Assembly: GCF_000711695.1 (NCBI RefSeq)
Contig: NW_013546938.1
Coordinates: 1-64,000 of the forward strand
Length of the DNA stretch: 64,000 nt
From: Tilletiaria anomala UBC 951
Taxonomy: Eukaryota; Basidiomycota; Exobasidiomycetes; Georgefischeriales; Tilletiariaceae
Direction: 5' to 3'
The notes under the pieces were generated by a model, which was not told the origin of the DNA, did not search any database, and saw only the letters and a list, made by a program, of their open reading frames with translations. This document shows positions 30,661-42,761 of this stretch, piece after piece (within the stretch, counting starts at the first letter, position 1; each line of letters opens with the position of its first letter). Made by a program: the position numbers and the translations under genes.

Positions 30661-33600
30661 ATGGCACCGCCGTTCGCACCGTCTGCCTCTACTGGCAGCC
30701 GGGCCAGCTCGTCTCGCCTATATCTCCCTCAGCCGGGCCCTTCTTCCCTCTTCGTCGGGACTTCTTCATCAACTGCTTCTCTCGCCAAGCTTGCGTCTGC
30801 GAGAAATACAGAGAGCACCAGTGTTGCTGCTAGAGGTCACTCGCAGCTGACTCCAACTCTGATGCAAGGTCTGCTCAGTGGCAATGATGATGACGACGGG
30901 GATGATGATGGCGTGTCTGTGGTGCATATTGCAAAACCATTGATCTCATCGCTTCCGCCAAAGCCTAACAGCGCTAGAATTACCTCACAAGGCTTCGGTG
31001 ATGTCACGTCCCGCCGTTCTGCAAGCCAATTACTCATGCCCGACGAGAGAGTGCCTGAGAAGCGACAGTTAAGAGATCCAAGCCCAGACAGTCTAGTCAC
31101 TCAAGGCAAGCGGAGTGCCAACGCTATCATCACCTCTGAATCTCGAACCCGAGGGGCTCGGAAGGACGAGAGACGAAAAACACAAGCGTCCGCATTGATT
31201 CCGCAAAAGTTGGCTTCCAGCTCTCGAATCAAGGTCGAGGATGTCGACCGCGGAGGCCCTTCCCAAGGCTCAGACGAAGCCGAGGAGAGTCAGAATTTTG
31301 AAGAGGTGAACAACATCATTGTCGCAACCCCGTGGAGTGCTCCGGCTGCAAAAGTGTCCATTCGACCAGCAGCAGACGGCTCCCTGCGACAGTACATGGA
31401 CGGGAAGCGCAAAGCGCCCGAGGTGATTCGGATCAAGTCTGAGCCACCGTCCGAAAATGAAGACGTGGAGGAAGTGGTACCACCAGCCGGCGCTATGCAC
31501 AGCAAACTTCTCCCCCCCAGAAAACAGCTTCCGGATGTCTTTTCGCTGCGTTCCTCCGTTGCGCCTTCTGGAGTAGGCGATGACGCGTCAGGTGGTGAGG
31601 ATGGCGGTTTCTTACGGCCGTCCGATGAGAGTGGACAGCTCGGTGCTCCGTCGAGCGTAATGCACACTATGAGCCGATACGGCAGGAATGCTACACTCGA
31701 GCGTCAGTCGCATCAAGGGAGAGAAGAAGCTTTCCAGGAACAAGAAGATGCTTTGCATCGAGAGCGAGTGGCAAGTGAAAGACAAGGTTTCTCCGATCGC
31801 AGAAGCAGCACTATGCCTGCACTGTACACCAGGGAGGAGCCGTGGCCTGATCATTTTGTGCAACTCGAGAGAACGTTCAAGGCTGTCAATATCATCTATT
31901 CATTCTGTTCAGCCCGGAAGCATATGGTGACCTCGTTTGACGTGATCAAGAGTGGCGTGGAAGCGCAGTTGAGGAGGTGAGCAGGACAGGAGATTCCGAG
32001 ACTGCGAACGCTGACTCATTCCTACCTGCATTCAGGCCCCTCGAGATGGTTGACCTCGCACAAATCAAGTCTTTATGTCCAGACCTCATCAACTTTGCAT
32101 ATGTCGATTCGCAGCTTCTACAGGTGCATTTCGAAGGGGCCAAGGCGGTCGAAGGCGGGGCCAAGCCACTCAATGGTCTGGAAGGAGATGGACTCACCTA
32201 CCGCCAGAGAGCAGAAGCCAAGCGTATAGCCCTCGACAGTATTTATTGTCAGACAGCAAAAGACATTTCAGTAGCGCCGCTTCTTCCTGTCGACTTCGCC
32301 GGGTTCCCTGCAGCAGGCGCTGGCTGGCAAGCAGACATCGAGCCAAGTGAAGTTGGAGGGTTCAGTGCCCCACTTGTCAGTCTTGCCGAGGTGGAAGCTC
32401 GCAAGGAGGTGGAGAGGACACGCGACAAAATTGATCGGGGGGAAGGCTACGTCCTACTTTTCGAGTTCAACGACGGGACCACTTCCGGTCCAAAGGCCAC
32501 AAGCAGGCGTCCATTCCGAGGACGTGGCCCGCCCTCGCGAGGTTATAAAGAGCACAGGCTTAGACCAGCTCTCACCTTTCTTCCTAGCACGCAGTCGATG
32601 CAGAAACTCATCAAGAAGCGCAATGCGAAGTTTGAGCAAGCAGTCCTGGAGCTCCTCGCCGCCTGCAAGGTCAAGGAAGAGGACCCCGTCATGCTTTTGG
32701 TCGAAGCCGCTCTGCATCATGTTCCTGTCGATCCAGAACTCGACCAAACTCAGAGACTACAACTGGAAGTTGACACGCCACAAAGGAAGCGCTTCAAATT
32801 CCAACACCTCTTGCAAAACCCAGACGACCGAGACAGCATCGAAGAGATCATTGAGCAACTCAAAGCTCGATCCGACTACAAAGACCAGATCGTTCCGGGC
32901 GGCCGACGTACTTTCCCACAGCGCGAGGCCAAGTTTGGCGAGCTGGACTTTGAGCTGTCGCAAGAGCTAGTGCATGCGCTTGTGCAAACCAATGGAATTG
33001 AACGGTTCTACACGCACCAAGCCGAAGCTCTCAACGCGCTGGATGCCGGAAACAGCGTCATCGTCTCCACAAGCACTTCTTCCGGCAAGTCACTGATCTA
33101 TCAGATCCCAACATTACGGGCCCTCGAGAGCAACCAGGACGCCACAGCCTTCTTCATCTTTCCGACCAAGGCTCTCGCGCAAGATCAGCGTCGATCATTA
33201 CAAGATCTACTGCACGAGTATTCTGGTCTGGATGATATTCTTGTCGCAACATACGACGGCGACACGGACCGAGACTTGAGGAAGGACATCCGCAACAAGG
33301 CGAGTGTCATCTTTACCAATCCGGATATGCTGCATCAGGCCATATTGCCTTCTGAAGAAGTCTGGCGCCGCTTCTTGCGCAACTTGAGAGTCGTTGTGGT
33401 TGACGAGCTGCATACTTACAACGGAGTCTTTGGCGCGCATGTTAGTTTTATCATGAGGCGCCTGCGACGTATCTGCACAGCTCTGGGGAATCACAAAGTG
33501 CAATTCATCAGCTGCTCCGCCACCGTTGCCAATCCGAAGGAGCATATGCAGACTCTCTTTGGTATCGAGGATGTCCATGTCGTTATTGATGACGGCTCTC

Positions 33601-35507
33601 CCACCGGCAAGAAAGAGTGGGTCATCTGGAATCCGCCATACATCGATCCAGCAGATCCTGCTCAAGGACGCGTGGGTGCCTACTCGGAAGTGTCGCGCAT
33701 ATTTATCCATCTGGTGGAACGAGGCGTAAGGACCATTGTCTTCACCAAGGTGCGACGTACATGCGAGATCGTGATTCGGCAGGTGCGCAACGATCTGCTT
33801 TTGGAGGATCGTCATGATATTGTAGACAAGGTCATGGCATATCGCTCGGGGTATTCACCGCACGACAGACGCAAGATCGAGCAAGATATGTTCAAGGGCC
33901 AGCTGCTGGGGATTGTCGCAACATCAGCCCTTGAGCTCGGTATCGACATTGGCAGTCTCGATGCTGTGATTATGCTCGGTTTCCCGTACTCGATCTCTAG
34001 CCTCCGTCAGCAAGCAGGTCGAGCCGGCCGGCGGCAGAAGGATAGTCTCAGTGTTCTGATCGGAGAGCCATGGCCCACGGACCAGCACTACATGCGTAAC
34101 CCGGAGAATGTCTTTACTGAGCCCGATGCAGCTTTGTCCGTGGATCTGGGCAACGACTTCATTATGGAGTCACACCTGCAATGTGCAGCTTCGGAGATGC
34201 CTATCGACCCTGTGCAGGACGAGCAATACTTTGGTCCATCACTCCAAACACTCTGCTCAACACGCTTAGAATATGACGGCCAAGGCTTCTACCATTCTCG
34301 GGAGGACGTTGGGACGAATCCGAGCAAGGATGTGGCCATCCGCGGGGCTCGGCAGGTCACCTATACTTATATCGACGATACGCCGGGGAGAGCGGGCGGC
34401 CCAAGGGTTATGGAAGAGGTCGAGATTGATCGAGCCATCTTTGAAGCTTTCGAGGGGGCAGTCTTCATGCATCAGGGTCTCTCCTTCATCTGCCGCGAAG
34501 TGTCGCACGAGAAATTCATTGCGCGCATGTACCAGGCCGACGTCAATTACCACACACGAGTACGAGATCACACCGACATTGACGCTGTGGAAACACACCG
34601 CATCAGAACACTCACCGACACCCCTGTCTTGGCGTACTTTGGCAAGGTCACCATCTCGAGTCGCATCTGGGGCTACTTCAAAGTTGATCGCAGGGCGAAC
34701 ATTCTCGACTCGGTCGATGTTGATTGTCCGCCATACATCCGACACACGAAAGGTATGTGGATTGACGTACCTGCGTGGCTGGTGAACGCCCTTTCCGAGA
34801 AGACCATCAATGCAGCCGCTGCCATCCATGCCGCCGAGCATGCTCTGCTCAGCCTGACTCCGATGTTCGTCATCACTGCAGCAGGCGATGTGCAGACCGA
34901 GTGCAAGATCGCTGAGCGAGAGTACGGCAAGAAACCCACAGCACGCCGGAGACCGGCACGTTTGATTTTCTACGATATGCCTGGGCAAAATGGGGGCGTC
35001 TGCAGCAAGGCTTTTGCCCACCTCGACGGCCTTTTACGCATCGCCACCGCTGTCATTGAGGCGTGTTCCTGTCTTGACGGCTGCCTCAGTTGCGTGATCA
35101 GTCCTGTCTGCGAGCATGCCAACACGGTCACCAGCAAGGTCGGCGCTTTGGCTGTTCTGCGTGGTCTTGCAGGCAGGGAGCCCTTCGACCCTGACCTGCC
35201 TCAGCAGAATGAGCCAGGTCACGCGTCTGGTTCACTTGGACCATCCGCAAGCCTGCAGCACACTGTCAGGGAAGCGTCGCCGGTAAGAGCCGCGCGTGAC
35301 ACGGGCGAAGTGCCAATCGAAACACTCGACGAGGTTCTGCCTCCTAGCTTGCAAGCTTCGCAGCAGGCCACAGCGAACCGCGCCCCGCCAGGCACAGCTC
35401 GTGCGCCACCCGGCGTGTCTCGAACCTTCGAGGAGGGGGAAGACGCGAGGACCCCAGGGCCCGAGGAAAAGACTCATAATGCTTATGCAGTGCAATTCAA
35501 TGTGTAA
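30661..35507 (+). CDS. HRQ1: RecQ4-family DNA helicase Hrq1
   Basis: 3'-5' DNA helicase implicated in crosslink repair and telomere maintenance. Exons 30661-31976 and 32036-35507 give 1595 residues. The join restores LRRPLEMVDLAQIKSLCP, the start of the conserved N-terminal Hrq1 region. The helicase core spans about 760-1110: TSTSSGKSLIYQIP (motif I), VVVDELHTYNG (motif II, DELH), ISCSATVANP (motif III), VATSALELGIDIG (motif V) and QQAGRAGRRQK (motif VI). The C-terminal DUF1998-type Zn module is at about 1445-1470: ACSCLDGCLSCVISPVC. The first ~440 residues, rich in Ser, Lys and acidic runs (NDDDDGDDDG), have no counterpart in yeast Hrq1 that I know. Convergent with the Red1-like gene, 236 bp apart. 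Confidence 0.92.
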
Positions 35508-35743
35508 TGGTACAGATGCCCCTTATGGTGCGAGCCAGCCTACTCTGCTCTGTCATGGCTGAGACGACAGGTTCGCAGGATGGCTTCGGCTCAAGCATGG
35601 ATGTCACGCGCCGTGGGATGCTGAAGATGCTGGGAAGGTGCCAGTTGATTTGATGATGGTGCATGCTGGAGTTGATGCTGGTGGAAAGGAACGTTAGTAG
35701 AGGTAGACTAGACAAGAGCGTCATGGCTCGTCGGCCGGGCCTA

Positions 35744-38700
35744 TCAAGCAAAGTCGACGAAGTGCGCCATCTTGCAGTCCGGGTTGGAGCATTCGAGCCT
35801 TAGTAGAGCGATAAATGTGCCACAGGACCAAATTCAATGACGCAGCAAGACAAGGATTGCGCTGAAGTCGCTGGAAAAACGTACCCTTCTGCTTCGGTAA
35901 CACAGAGTCGGCGCTTCTTGCTCTTGTTAACCTTGCTCTTGGTGGCCTTGATCTTTTTTTGCGGAGGCTCAGAATTTTCACGATTTGTAACGCTGTTCAT
36001 TGATGTCGATCCAGGGAGCTGCAATTTCCATGCCAACCAAAGCGCCTTAAGGGATTCGCGAGCGGCATGGTAACTGGTGCATTGGAGCAAAGAACTCACG
36101 GATGGCCAGTCTTGCGACTCGCCTAGCTTGGCGGGATTCTGGAAGGTAGCAATGTTGAATGCATCGTCGACGAGATACAGCGAATCCGATGAAACACGCT
36201 TACCTTGACCATTTCTCCTGCACACGCCGATGATCAAAGTAAGTGGGCAGCAAGCGCACAAGAAACTCTACTGAAAGTGATCTTACGCGAGGGCTCTTCC
36301 GTGCTGCCTTCCGCTCTGCTCCCCCCCTTGACCGATAAAGCAATATCCTTCCCTACGTGTTCTGCTGAGGCATCTGCCAGTATCCCGACTACAGGAAGAG
36401 ACGAGGGCGTTAGTTGTAGCTCCGATGCAGGGTTGAGACTCGGCCCCTGACCCTGCTCCGGGCCTGAAGGCGATTGTTTCGCATTCTCATTCCTTGCTCC
36501 CTTCCTTCGCTTAAGAAGCAACTTCATCTCTTCTGCTTTTAATCTAAGCTGCTCCTGCAGAGCCGCCTTTCGCTCAGTGAATTCACGTTGCATATGATCC
36601 GCCTCCGGCGCGATCTTTTCCTCTTCTGCACTCTTGTTCATCGTCACGCTTGCTCCGTTCTGCGACGGCTTCACGCCACCATCCGTCGCCGTAGGCGCAG
36701 GTGAAGCCTGAGTGGTTCCCGACGCAGACGCAGCAGCTATCTTCTTCCTCTGTTGCATCGCAATAATTTTGGCCCGCATCTCTCGGATGGCCCTTTCTTT
36801 TGCTTCCAGCTGCTGCGCCTGCAAAGCTGCAGATGCGTTCGCTTGAACCTTTGGAAAGTGTGCCGAAACTGGTGTGGCCGTTCCTGATGAGGACGACGAG
36901 GACGAAAAGCCAACGCTTCTGGTCAACCGCAACGCCTCGCCTTCCAGGACCACCGATGCGCCCAGCGTGTCGTTGCTGCCTTCCTGCTCTCGTTCCTCAT
37001 CGTCCGGGTCCACCAAAGCCTTGTAGTACGTCCTTTGCCATTCCAGTCGCAGGCGGCGATAGCCATGTGTAGGATGCCGCTGATGTACATCGTCCTCTGG
37101 TTCGTCGGCATTGTCTTCTTCTTCATCGGCGTCGTCGGTATCCTCCTCGCTATTGGACACATCGATGATCATTTTCAGGCCGTAGCGGTGAGTCGTAGGT
37201 AAGAGACGATGAAATGCAAGAGCCCCATCGAAGCGCGCATCCGTCGCAGTCGGAGTAGATCGTGGCAGAGGCACCGGCGATAGAGTGCTGTCATTGAGCT
37301 CGGCTGCGCTGGGCCGAGCGCGCTTCTTGCCCTTCATCACCGTACCTCCTTGTTGTTGCGAGCCAGAGTCGACGCGTGCGAGGGCAGGAGCGGGGGTGCT
37401 TTCGATGGTAGGCAAGGGTGCGCTGAAGTCAACCTCTCCAGTAGGCGCGCCACATGCAAACGCGCCGAAGTTATCCGCGTACGACATGAGCTGCCTTGCG
37501 GGAGGCGGTGGGAGCGGAGGCGCAGACGCAGGACCTCTGTTCCGTAGGGGCAATGGGCTCGGCTGCCTGCTATGCACTGCTGATGTCGATGTTGAGGGTA
37601 CCGTTTCAACAGGTAAACTGACTGGTTTGAGCGGTGGCGAAATGATCATGATTCCGTCGGTGCCCTCGCTGTCAGCGTCGCTGGCGCCATCGTCGCCTCC
37701 GCCTGCGTCGCTGGCAGCGCGGCTGGCCATTCGCACATTGGAATCAATATCAAAGGGCGGGGACAAGGAGGGTGTATGTGTTTTATCGATCACAGCAGAA
37801 CTCGTGCCTACTTGCTGGACGCTAGCAGCAAAGTCGTCGCCATCGAAAGAGACATGGGGTATGCCGCTAGTATCTGAGACGGAATCGATCTGCTGCGAAG
37901 GAACGCTTTGCGTGCGTGAGCTGCGAAGCTTGGACTTAAGGGCGATCTCCGAGAGCATATTGTCGATCTCATCGAACGACGGCGCTGCAGCTGAGTCTCC
38001 TTCTTTGACAATTTTCGTAGGGAAAACTGCCGCCGGCTTCAGACTTGTCTTGCGCTTCATGCTAGCTAGCGCTGCCTTGCGGAGCTCCTCGGCATTCAGC
38101 CGCGTGCTCGAAGCTGCAGGCTGTGGTTTCGTGCTTCCCTTCTGCGACGAGTGACCAGTTTGCGAGGGTGGCGATGGCGGCTGCGGTGTGCACACGCTAA
38201 CGGCGGAAGATGCAGAAGCGGAGGTGGAGGGCAGCAAAGAGCACGGTGCGCCCAGCGTCTGCGCGATCTCTGCGACCATGCTCGGCACGAAGCCATGCTG
38301 TACGACCGAGTCTGCATCCACATTGAGCAGCTTGCATCGCAGCACAAGCTCGCGGCACCTGGCGAGGCTCAGCTCGGTCTCTGTCGTCGCAGGCGACGCT
38401 CCGGGTTCAGGTCCGAATGCCAAGGATTCCGAGGGACCTGCTAGGGTCTGCACGTGTTGTGACGGCTCGCGACTGGAAGGCATCGTGGGGCCGTGGATGT
38501 TCGGAGCTTGCCCTGCCGCCTCGAGCAATTTCTCCTGATCAAATTTCTCCTTTTCTTCATAAGCCTTGACGACGAGCTTACTTAACACCTCCGCCTCCTT
38601 TTCCGCTTCTGGCAGCGTGCCTAGTGCGAGGAGTGTGAATTCCCAGGGGTACGATGACGCGATGTCTTTCAAATACTTGTAGTAGCCCTCTACCATCTCG

Positions 38701-39812
38701 CCCGGCCGCTCAGGGACGAGTGCCTGAAAGATCTCGCGCAGATTGACGGAAGCACGCACGAGCAGCTGCGGCGGATCGTGCTTGTCCAGCTTATGGCGCT
38801 GCTTGGTGTTCTTGCCGACTGGCGCAGGAAGAATGTGCAGCCATGGTCTGCCCGGCTTCGGCCGCGCCGGCTGCCAGATGATGCGCAGAGGTGCATCAGG
38901 AGGATAAACTCGACCGAGCGCAAAAGGAAGCGTTTGCTGGTTGAGGATGATCGCTTCCACGCGTACAACCAGGAGGTTGAGCCACTGCTCCTGTGCATCC
39001 TTCGACAGCTTGGCAGGTATCGTCTTTCGTTGCTGCTTTTGGTGCTGTTGCTGCTGGTGTTGCGATTGCGATTGCTGTTGCTGGCTGAATTGTGTTTCGC
39101 TCAAGAATCTACCCTCCGGACCCGCGGTTGCATGTCGCTGGTCTGCGATGAAAGAACTCGGCGATCGAGCAAGCGGTACCATTGGATGAGCGACTGGAGC
39201 AAATGGTGACAGATCAGTAGTAGAAATTCCGTTCGACGCTGTTGGGTAATTCAACGAGTATAATGGTGCGGACGGTCGCATGGGTGGGGGCCCCGGTGCT
39301 GCGAGCGGTGGGGTGTAGTGCTGCTGATACTGCCACCGCGAATGAGTCGCAGAAACGTGCACGGGCGGTAGGTTTTGCGACTGCGAGTATGCAGCGCTAT
39401 CTGCCCATGCGTGCGCATGTGATGGAGGCACTAGAGGTGGCGGTGGTAGCGGCGGCGGCCCTGGAGGCGTCCGAGGCTGAGGGGCGCCAGGCGGAAGTAG
39501 CACGGGAGGCAGCGGTGGTGGCGGCGGTGGTGACCCATGATACGTGGGCAAAGGTGGATGGAAAGTCCATGCTGCACCTCGAGGAGGCACAGCGCTGAGC
39601 GAGTGCCTTTGCCCTCGTTCGTGTCCGTATTCCACAAGCGGCAGCGGCGGCCGTGGCGGTGAAGGGAGGACGCGCCAGGTGACAAGTCCTGGTTCGGGTG
39701 AGTGATCCGAAGGAAGCTCGCCCTCTTCTGATTCAGAGGGAAGTTCTCCATCTTCTGAAGGTGGCGAGGGCGACCTTGCGACTTTACCGTTGGTTGGCCC
39801 TGCGACGGGCAT
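35744..39812 (-). CDS. Red1/ZFC3H1-type zinc-finger protein
   Basis: Large, mostly disordered nuclear protein with a single C-terminal zinc finger. Exons 39812-36272, 36217-36204 (14 nt), 36138-36100, 36018-35885 and 35798-35744 give 1260 residues. The finger C1237-x8-C1246-x4-C1251-x3-H1255 (LCVTEAEGLECSNPDCKMAH) fits the zf-C3H1 family found in Schizosaccharomyces Red1 and human ZFC3H1, scaffolds that link Mtr4 to nuclear RNA decay. An intron splits the finger. The N-terminus has GEL-type acidic repeats (EDGELPSESEEGELP), then Pro-rich, Gln-rich (QQSQSQHQQQQHQKQQ) and coiled-coil regions (about 1020-1120). The exons downstream of 36272 rest on phase and on the recovered finger; they need transcript support. 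Confidence 0.75.
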
Positions 39813-40438
39813 GGCGGCGAGAGCGAGCTTTGCTCAGCGTTGCCTTGGATAGTAGGACTGAGGAATGGACAGGCGTTTGTTTTACGGCCGTGGTCGGAGT
39901 GCACTGCAAGGAGGCATTATGCACTCCTTTTCCCCATCTCGCAGGCGATCACCAGCTCCACTTGCGATGGTCGGCTGTGAGTTATGCCTGCCTGCAGGTT
40001 AGAAGGGCAGGCCGATTACTCTCAAGCGAAGATGAGAGAGAGCATGCAAAGGAGGGTCGAAGCCTCAAAGGGAACTTTCCCGGAGTGGGAGGGCTTCTGG
40101 GATCACTCACTTGGCGGACGATTTGAGCTCATCACCGCGGTGGTGTGCTAGTGGTCAACAACCCTAACCCCGTCCTGTAACCGTCGCCACGCATGAAGTA
40201 AAATAAAAAAGAAAGGACCCTGAAAAGAGCAGAAGAAAAGAAGGCTGGCCATTAAAGTTCCACTTCACATTTTTTTGAGCCAGGTCGACCAGTTCGTGAG
40301 CCAAAACTAGGGATGATGCAACTTCTGCAGGCGACGTCCACTGAACTCTGAAGCAAGGGTCAATTCAAAGAAGCAAGCACAAGCTAAAGCATCAGCTACA
40401 GCAGCAGCGGCAGCTCAACCTTCAGATATCCAGGCGCA
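39813..40438. promoter_or_regulatory. Divergent promoter region of the Red1-like gene and the 40439 gene
   Basis: 626-bp spacer. Telomere-like AACCCTAACCC lies at 40160-40170, followed by an A-rich tract at 40200-40240 and GCAGC repeats just before 40439. No coding feature supported. Confidence 0.35.
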
Positions 40439-40771
40439 ATGGACACCCCGCTCGCTCCGCCGCTGCGCCTGACGCCCAAGTACGCGCCGACGAGCGTCTC
40501 GCACGCGCAAGTAGCCGATACCATCGGCTGGTTCCTCAACGCCTACTCGGAGCGCACGGGCGGCGTGCCGTCCGCCGGGCCGAAGAATGCGCACGAAGCC
40601 ATGATGGCTGCCGCTGCGTTTGGGAGCGTCGAGATGGATGACGGCGCTGCGCGAGAGGGCGCAGGTGCCGACGGTGCCACACAGCCGCAGCATGACGTCT
40701 CAGCCGCCGCAGGGAACACGGTCATCACCACGCAGCTTAACAGGCTCAAGGAGGAACTCAGGCACTCTTGA
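40439..40771 (+). CDS. Small hypothetical protein, 110 residues
   Basis: Intronless frame beginning MDTPLAPPLRLTPKYAPTSV and ending TTQLNRLKEELRHS. The middle has an amphipathic segment (SHAQVADTIGWFLNAYSE) and an Ala/Gly-rich acidic linker; the end could form a short coiled coil. Strong GC bias at third codon positions matches neighbouring genes, which supports coding. No signal peptide, membrane segment or recognised domain. It has a long apparent 5' leader and an adjacent divergent Red1-like gene. Function unknown. Confidence 0.5.
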   Translation: MDTPLAPPLRLTPKYAPTSVSHAQVADTIGWFLNAYSERTGGVPSAGPKNAHEAMMAAAAFGSVEMDDGAAREGAGADGATQPQHDVSAAAGNTVITTQLNRLKEELRHS

Positions 40772-41807
40772 ATAGCTTGGGAAGACCTGCTCGCCCCCTT
40801 GTCAAAATACTTCCAAGGTCAAGTCACTAGCAAACACTCTGATTTCCTCATCCACTGGTCGCTTCACAAGATCTGCCAGTCAAGCCAGAATGGAGCAGAC
40901 ACAAGACCGCCACACATCGATTCTGCGCTGCGGCGCTGACCCCGGTACCTTGAGCGCAGCGACTCTTTTCATCATACCCAATACGCGGCCTTAGGACTAC
41001 TTCGATCTTGAAGGCTTGCAGCATGCCAATTTTCGTCGCCAACACCTCCGCTACATCAACAGCTGGCTCTTGCCCCAGTGTCGTATCTTCGATGCACATC
41101 CATCGGCTGTGCACACACTCTCCCGAGAGACGTCGCTTATTGAACCCAATGGAATCTGCGGCTCCGCATGTGCGTCCGAGCTGCCGAAGCTCTGAAGACA
41201 ATATTAGTCCTTACAACAAGCAGATCGACGCCAATGGCGCACACCCCCAGGAAAAATTCATCGGCCCAGACGAACGTTACGCAGCGGCAACATGCAAAGC
41301 GCCCCATCTTCCGTTGAAAGGGCAAAGCCATTGCACCCCTTAACATCATCTTGTGGTATATGTACGATACAGCACACTTGTGCACGTATTGATTCAAAGT
41401 ACCCATGCGCACACGGTGCAGGGCTGTCTGTCCTTCTGCTGGCAGCAGCTAGACGTACCATCGTCGCTGCGGCTGCGGCTGCGGCGGTGGAGTGCCTGCC
41501 TGCTCGTTCGCTATAGCGTGGCTTTGCAAAGGTACTCGTAAACGTTGATCAACGCTCGTCGCCGCAGGGCCAAGCAAGGATGGTGCAGTCGCCGTAGAGC
41601 TGCAGTGGACTGCCTGATCGGCGGAACGTGTCGTCTGCAATGTCGATGTTGGTGGTAGTGTGACAGGCGTTGAGAGAGGTGCAGTCGGTGTGATGGCACT
41701 GTTTTCTGAACTTGAAACAGAGGTGGAGGCAACACCGTGGGCATCATTCGATGGCTCTAGTGCTCGTTGGATCGCTGCAGACAGAGGGACGGTAGGTTAC
41801 ATGTGGG
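40772..41807. other. Convergent intergenic region, 1.0 kb
   Basis: Between the small protein gene (plus) and the mitochondrial membrane protein gene (minus). A short GC-rich trinucleotide-like run (GCTGCGGCTGCGGCTGCGG) is at about 41468. Short frames on both strands show no domain; an extra 3' exon for the minus-strand gene is possible but not supported. Confidence 0.4.
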
Positions 41808-42761
41808 TCAGCTCCGGCACTTGTACAATGATGGAAGTCGAAGAACGTGTGACCCACCAGCTTCCCAGTCCTGCTCGCTCCACCCTCTGTCCTCGTCCTG
41901 GTTCTGATGGTTTGACTCCCTCCCGGCGCTGCTTCCCGACCTCCACCCGTGAAAGACAGAGCTAGCCTTCTCGATCGCACCGAGCATGCTGCTCTTCATG
42001 GCGCCCGGTTTACCAAAAAGCGCCTCGCTCCAGCGCGTCTCGGATGCGTAGCTCTGATGATGCTGGACGTCTCTGCTGCTGGAGTACTGGCGCAGCACTT
42101 GCGCTTCCGCCTCGGCGCAGATGGCAGGGTCCAGGCCGACGGAAGATGGGGACAGCGAAGTTTTCAGCAGGCGGATGGCCAGTCGGAGCTCTTGCTCGCG
42201 CAACTTCTTATCGGCTTTTCTGCCTTCCGCAGGAGACTCGGACGGCTTCCATGTTTCCTCCATCTTGAGTGCCATCAAATCTTTAACATTCTGTAGCAGC
42301 GCGAGCCGCGCAGTGTGCTCTTTCTGCTCCTCCTTCTGCGAGCGCCGTATGACTGCATAGTTGAATGCGAGCGATGTGACAATGGATAGCAGAACCAGCG
42401 GTCCTACGACGGGTCTGAGATGGCGCACGCGAAACCGGAAGCGCGACGCGTCGTCTTCGCCGTGGTGGTGGTGACGGTAACCTTCACTGCCAGTGCTGCT
42501 CTGGCTGGTAGTCGGTGTCGGAAAGGATGTCGAGAAGCTTCGTTGGGGGACAGGTGATGTCGATTGCACCAGCCCAGGTGCAGCGGCAGAGGAGCTGCAG
42601 CGGCGACAACCGCAGTAGGGGCAAGGAGGAGCACCAGCCCTAGCGCTGCTGCCGCTGGCATCAGCGGCTCGCGGATGTAAACGTGTGGATCGGCTGCCAA
42701 CGACCGTTCGAGGCGCCCCGCGGCGGGCCGCGGGAGAGACGGCGGGCCACCATGCGTTCAT
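41808..42761 (-). CDS. Predicted mitochondrial inner-membrane protein, unknown family
   Basis: Intronless frame of 317 residues. The N-terminal ~115 residues are rich in Arg, Ser, Ala and Pro with few acidic residues and include QRSFSTSFPTP, typical of a mitochondrial targeting sequence. One membrane span follows (RPVVGPLVLLSIVTSLAFNY, about 120-140), then a charged helical region (QKEEQKEHTARLALLQNVKD and RKADKKLREQELRLAIRLL). The C-terminal part is polar and low-complexity. A CPYCGCRRC cluster in the presequence (about 47-55) is unusual. I do not recognise a family. It is divergent from USO1 with a 481-bp spacer. Confidence 0.6.
   Translation of the reverse strand: MNAWWPAVSPAARRGAPRTVVGSRSTRLHPRAADASGSSARAGAPPCPYCGCRRCSSSAAAPGLVQSTSPVPQRSFSTSFPTPTTSQSSTGSEGYRHHHHGEDDASRFRFRVRHLRPVVGPLVLLSIVTSLAFNYAVIRRSQKEEQKEHTARLALLQNVKDLMALKMEETWKPSESPAEGRKADKKLREQELRLAIRLLKTSLSPSSVGLDPAICAEAEAQVLRQYSSSRDVQHHQSYASETRWSEALFGKPGAMKSSMLGAIEKASSVFHGWRSGSSAGRESNHQNQDEDRGWSEQDWEAGGSHVLRLPSLYKCRS

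Noticed and set aside
34266-35021. 251-residue minus-strand frame within HRQ1
   Set aside because: Overlaps the conserved C-terminal region of the helicase; no recognisable domain.
37285-38154. 289-residue plus-strand frame opposite the Red1-like gene
   Set aside because: No domain, and it lies entirely within the first exon of the minus-strand gene; a compositional shadow.
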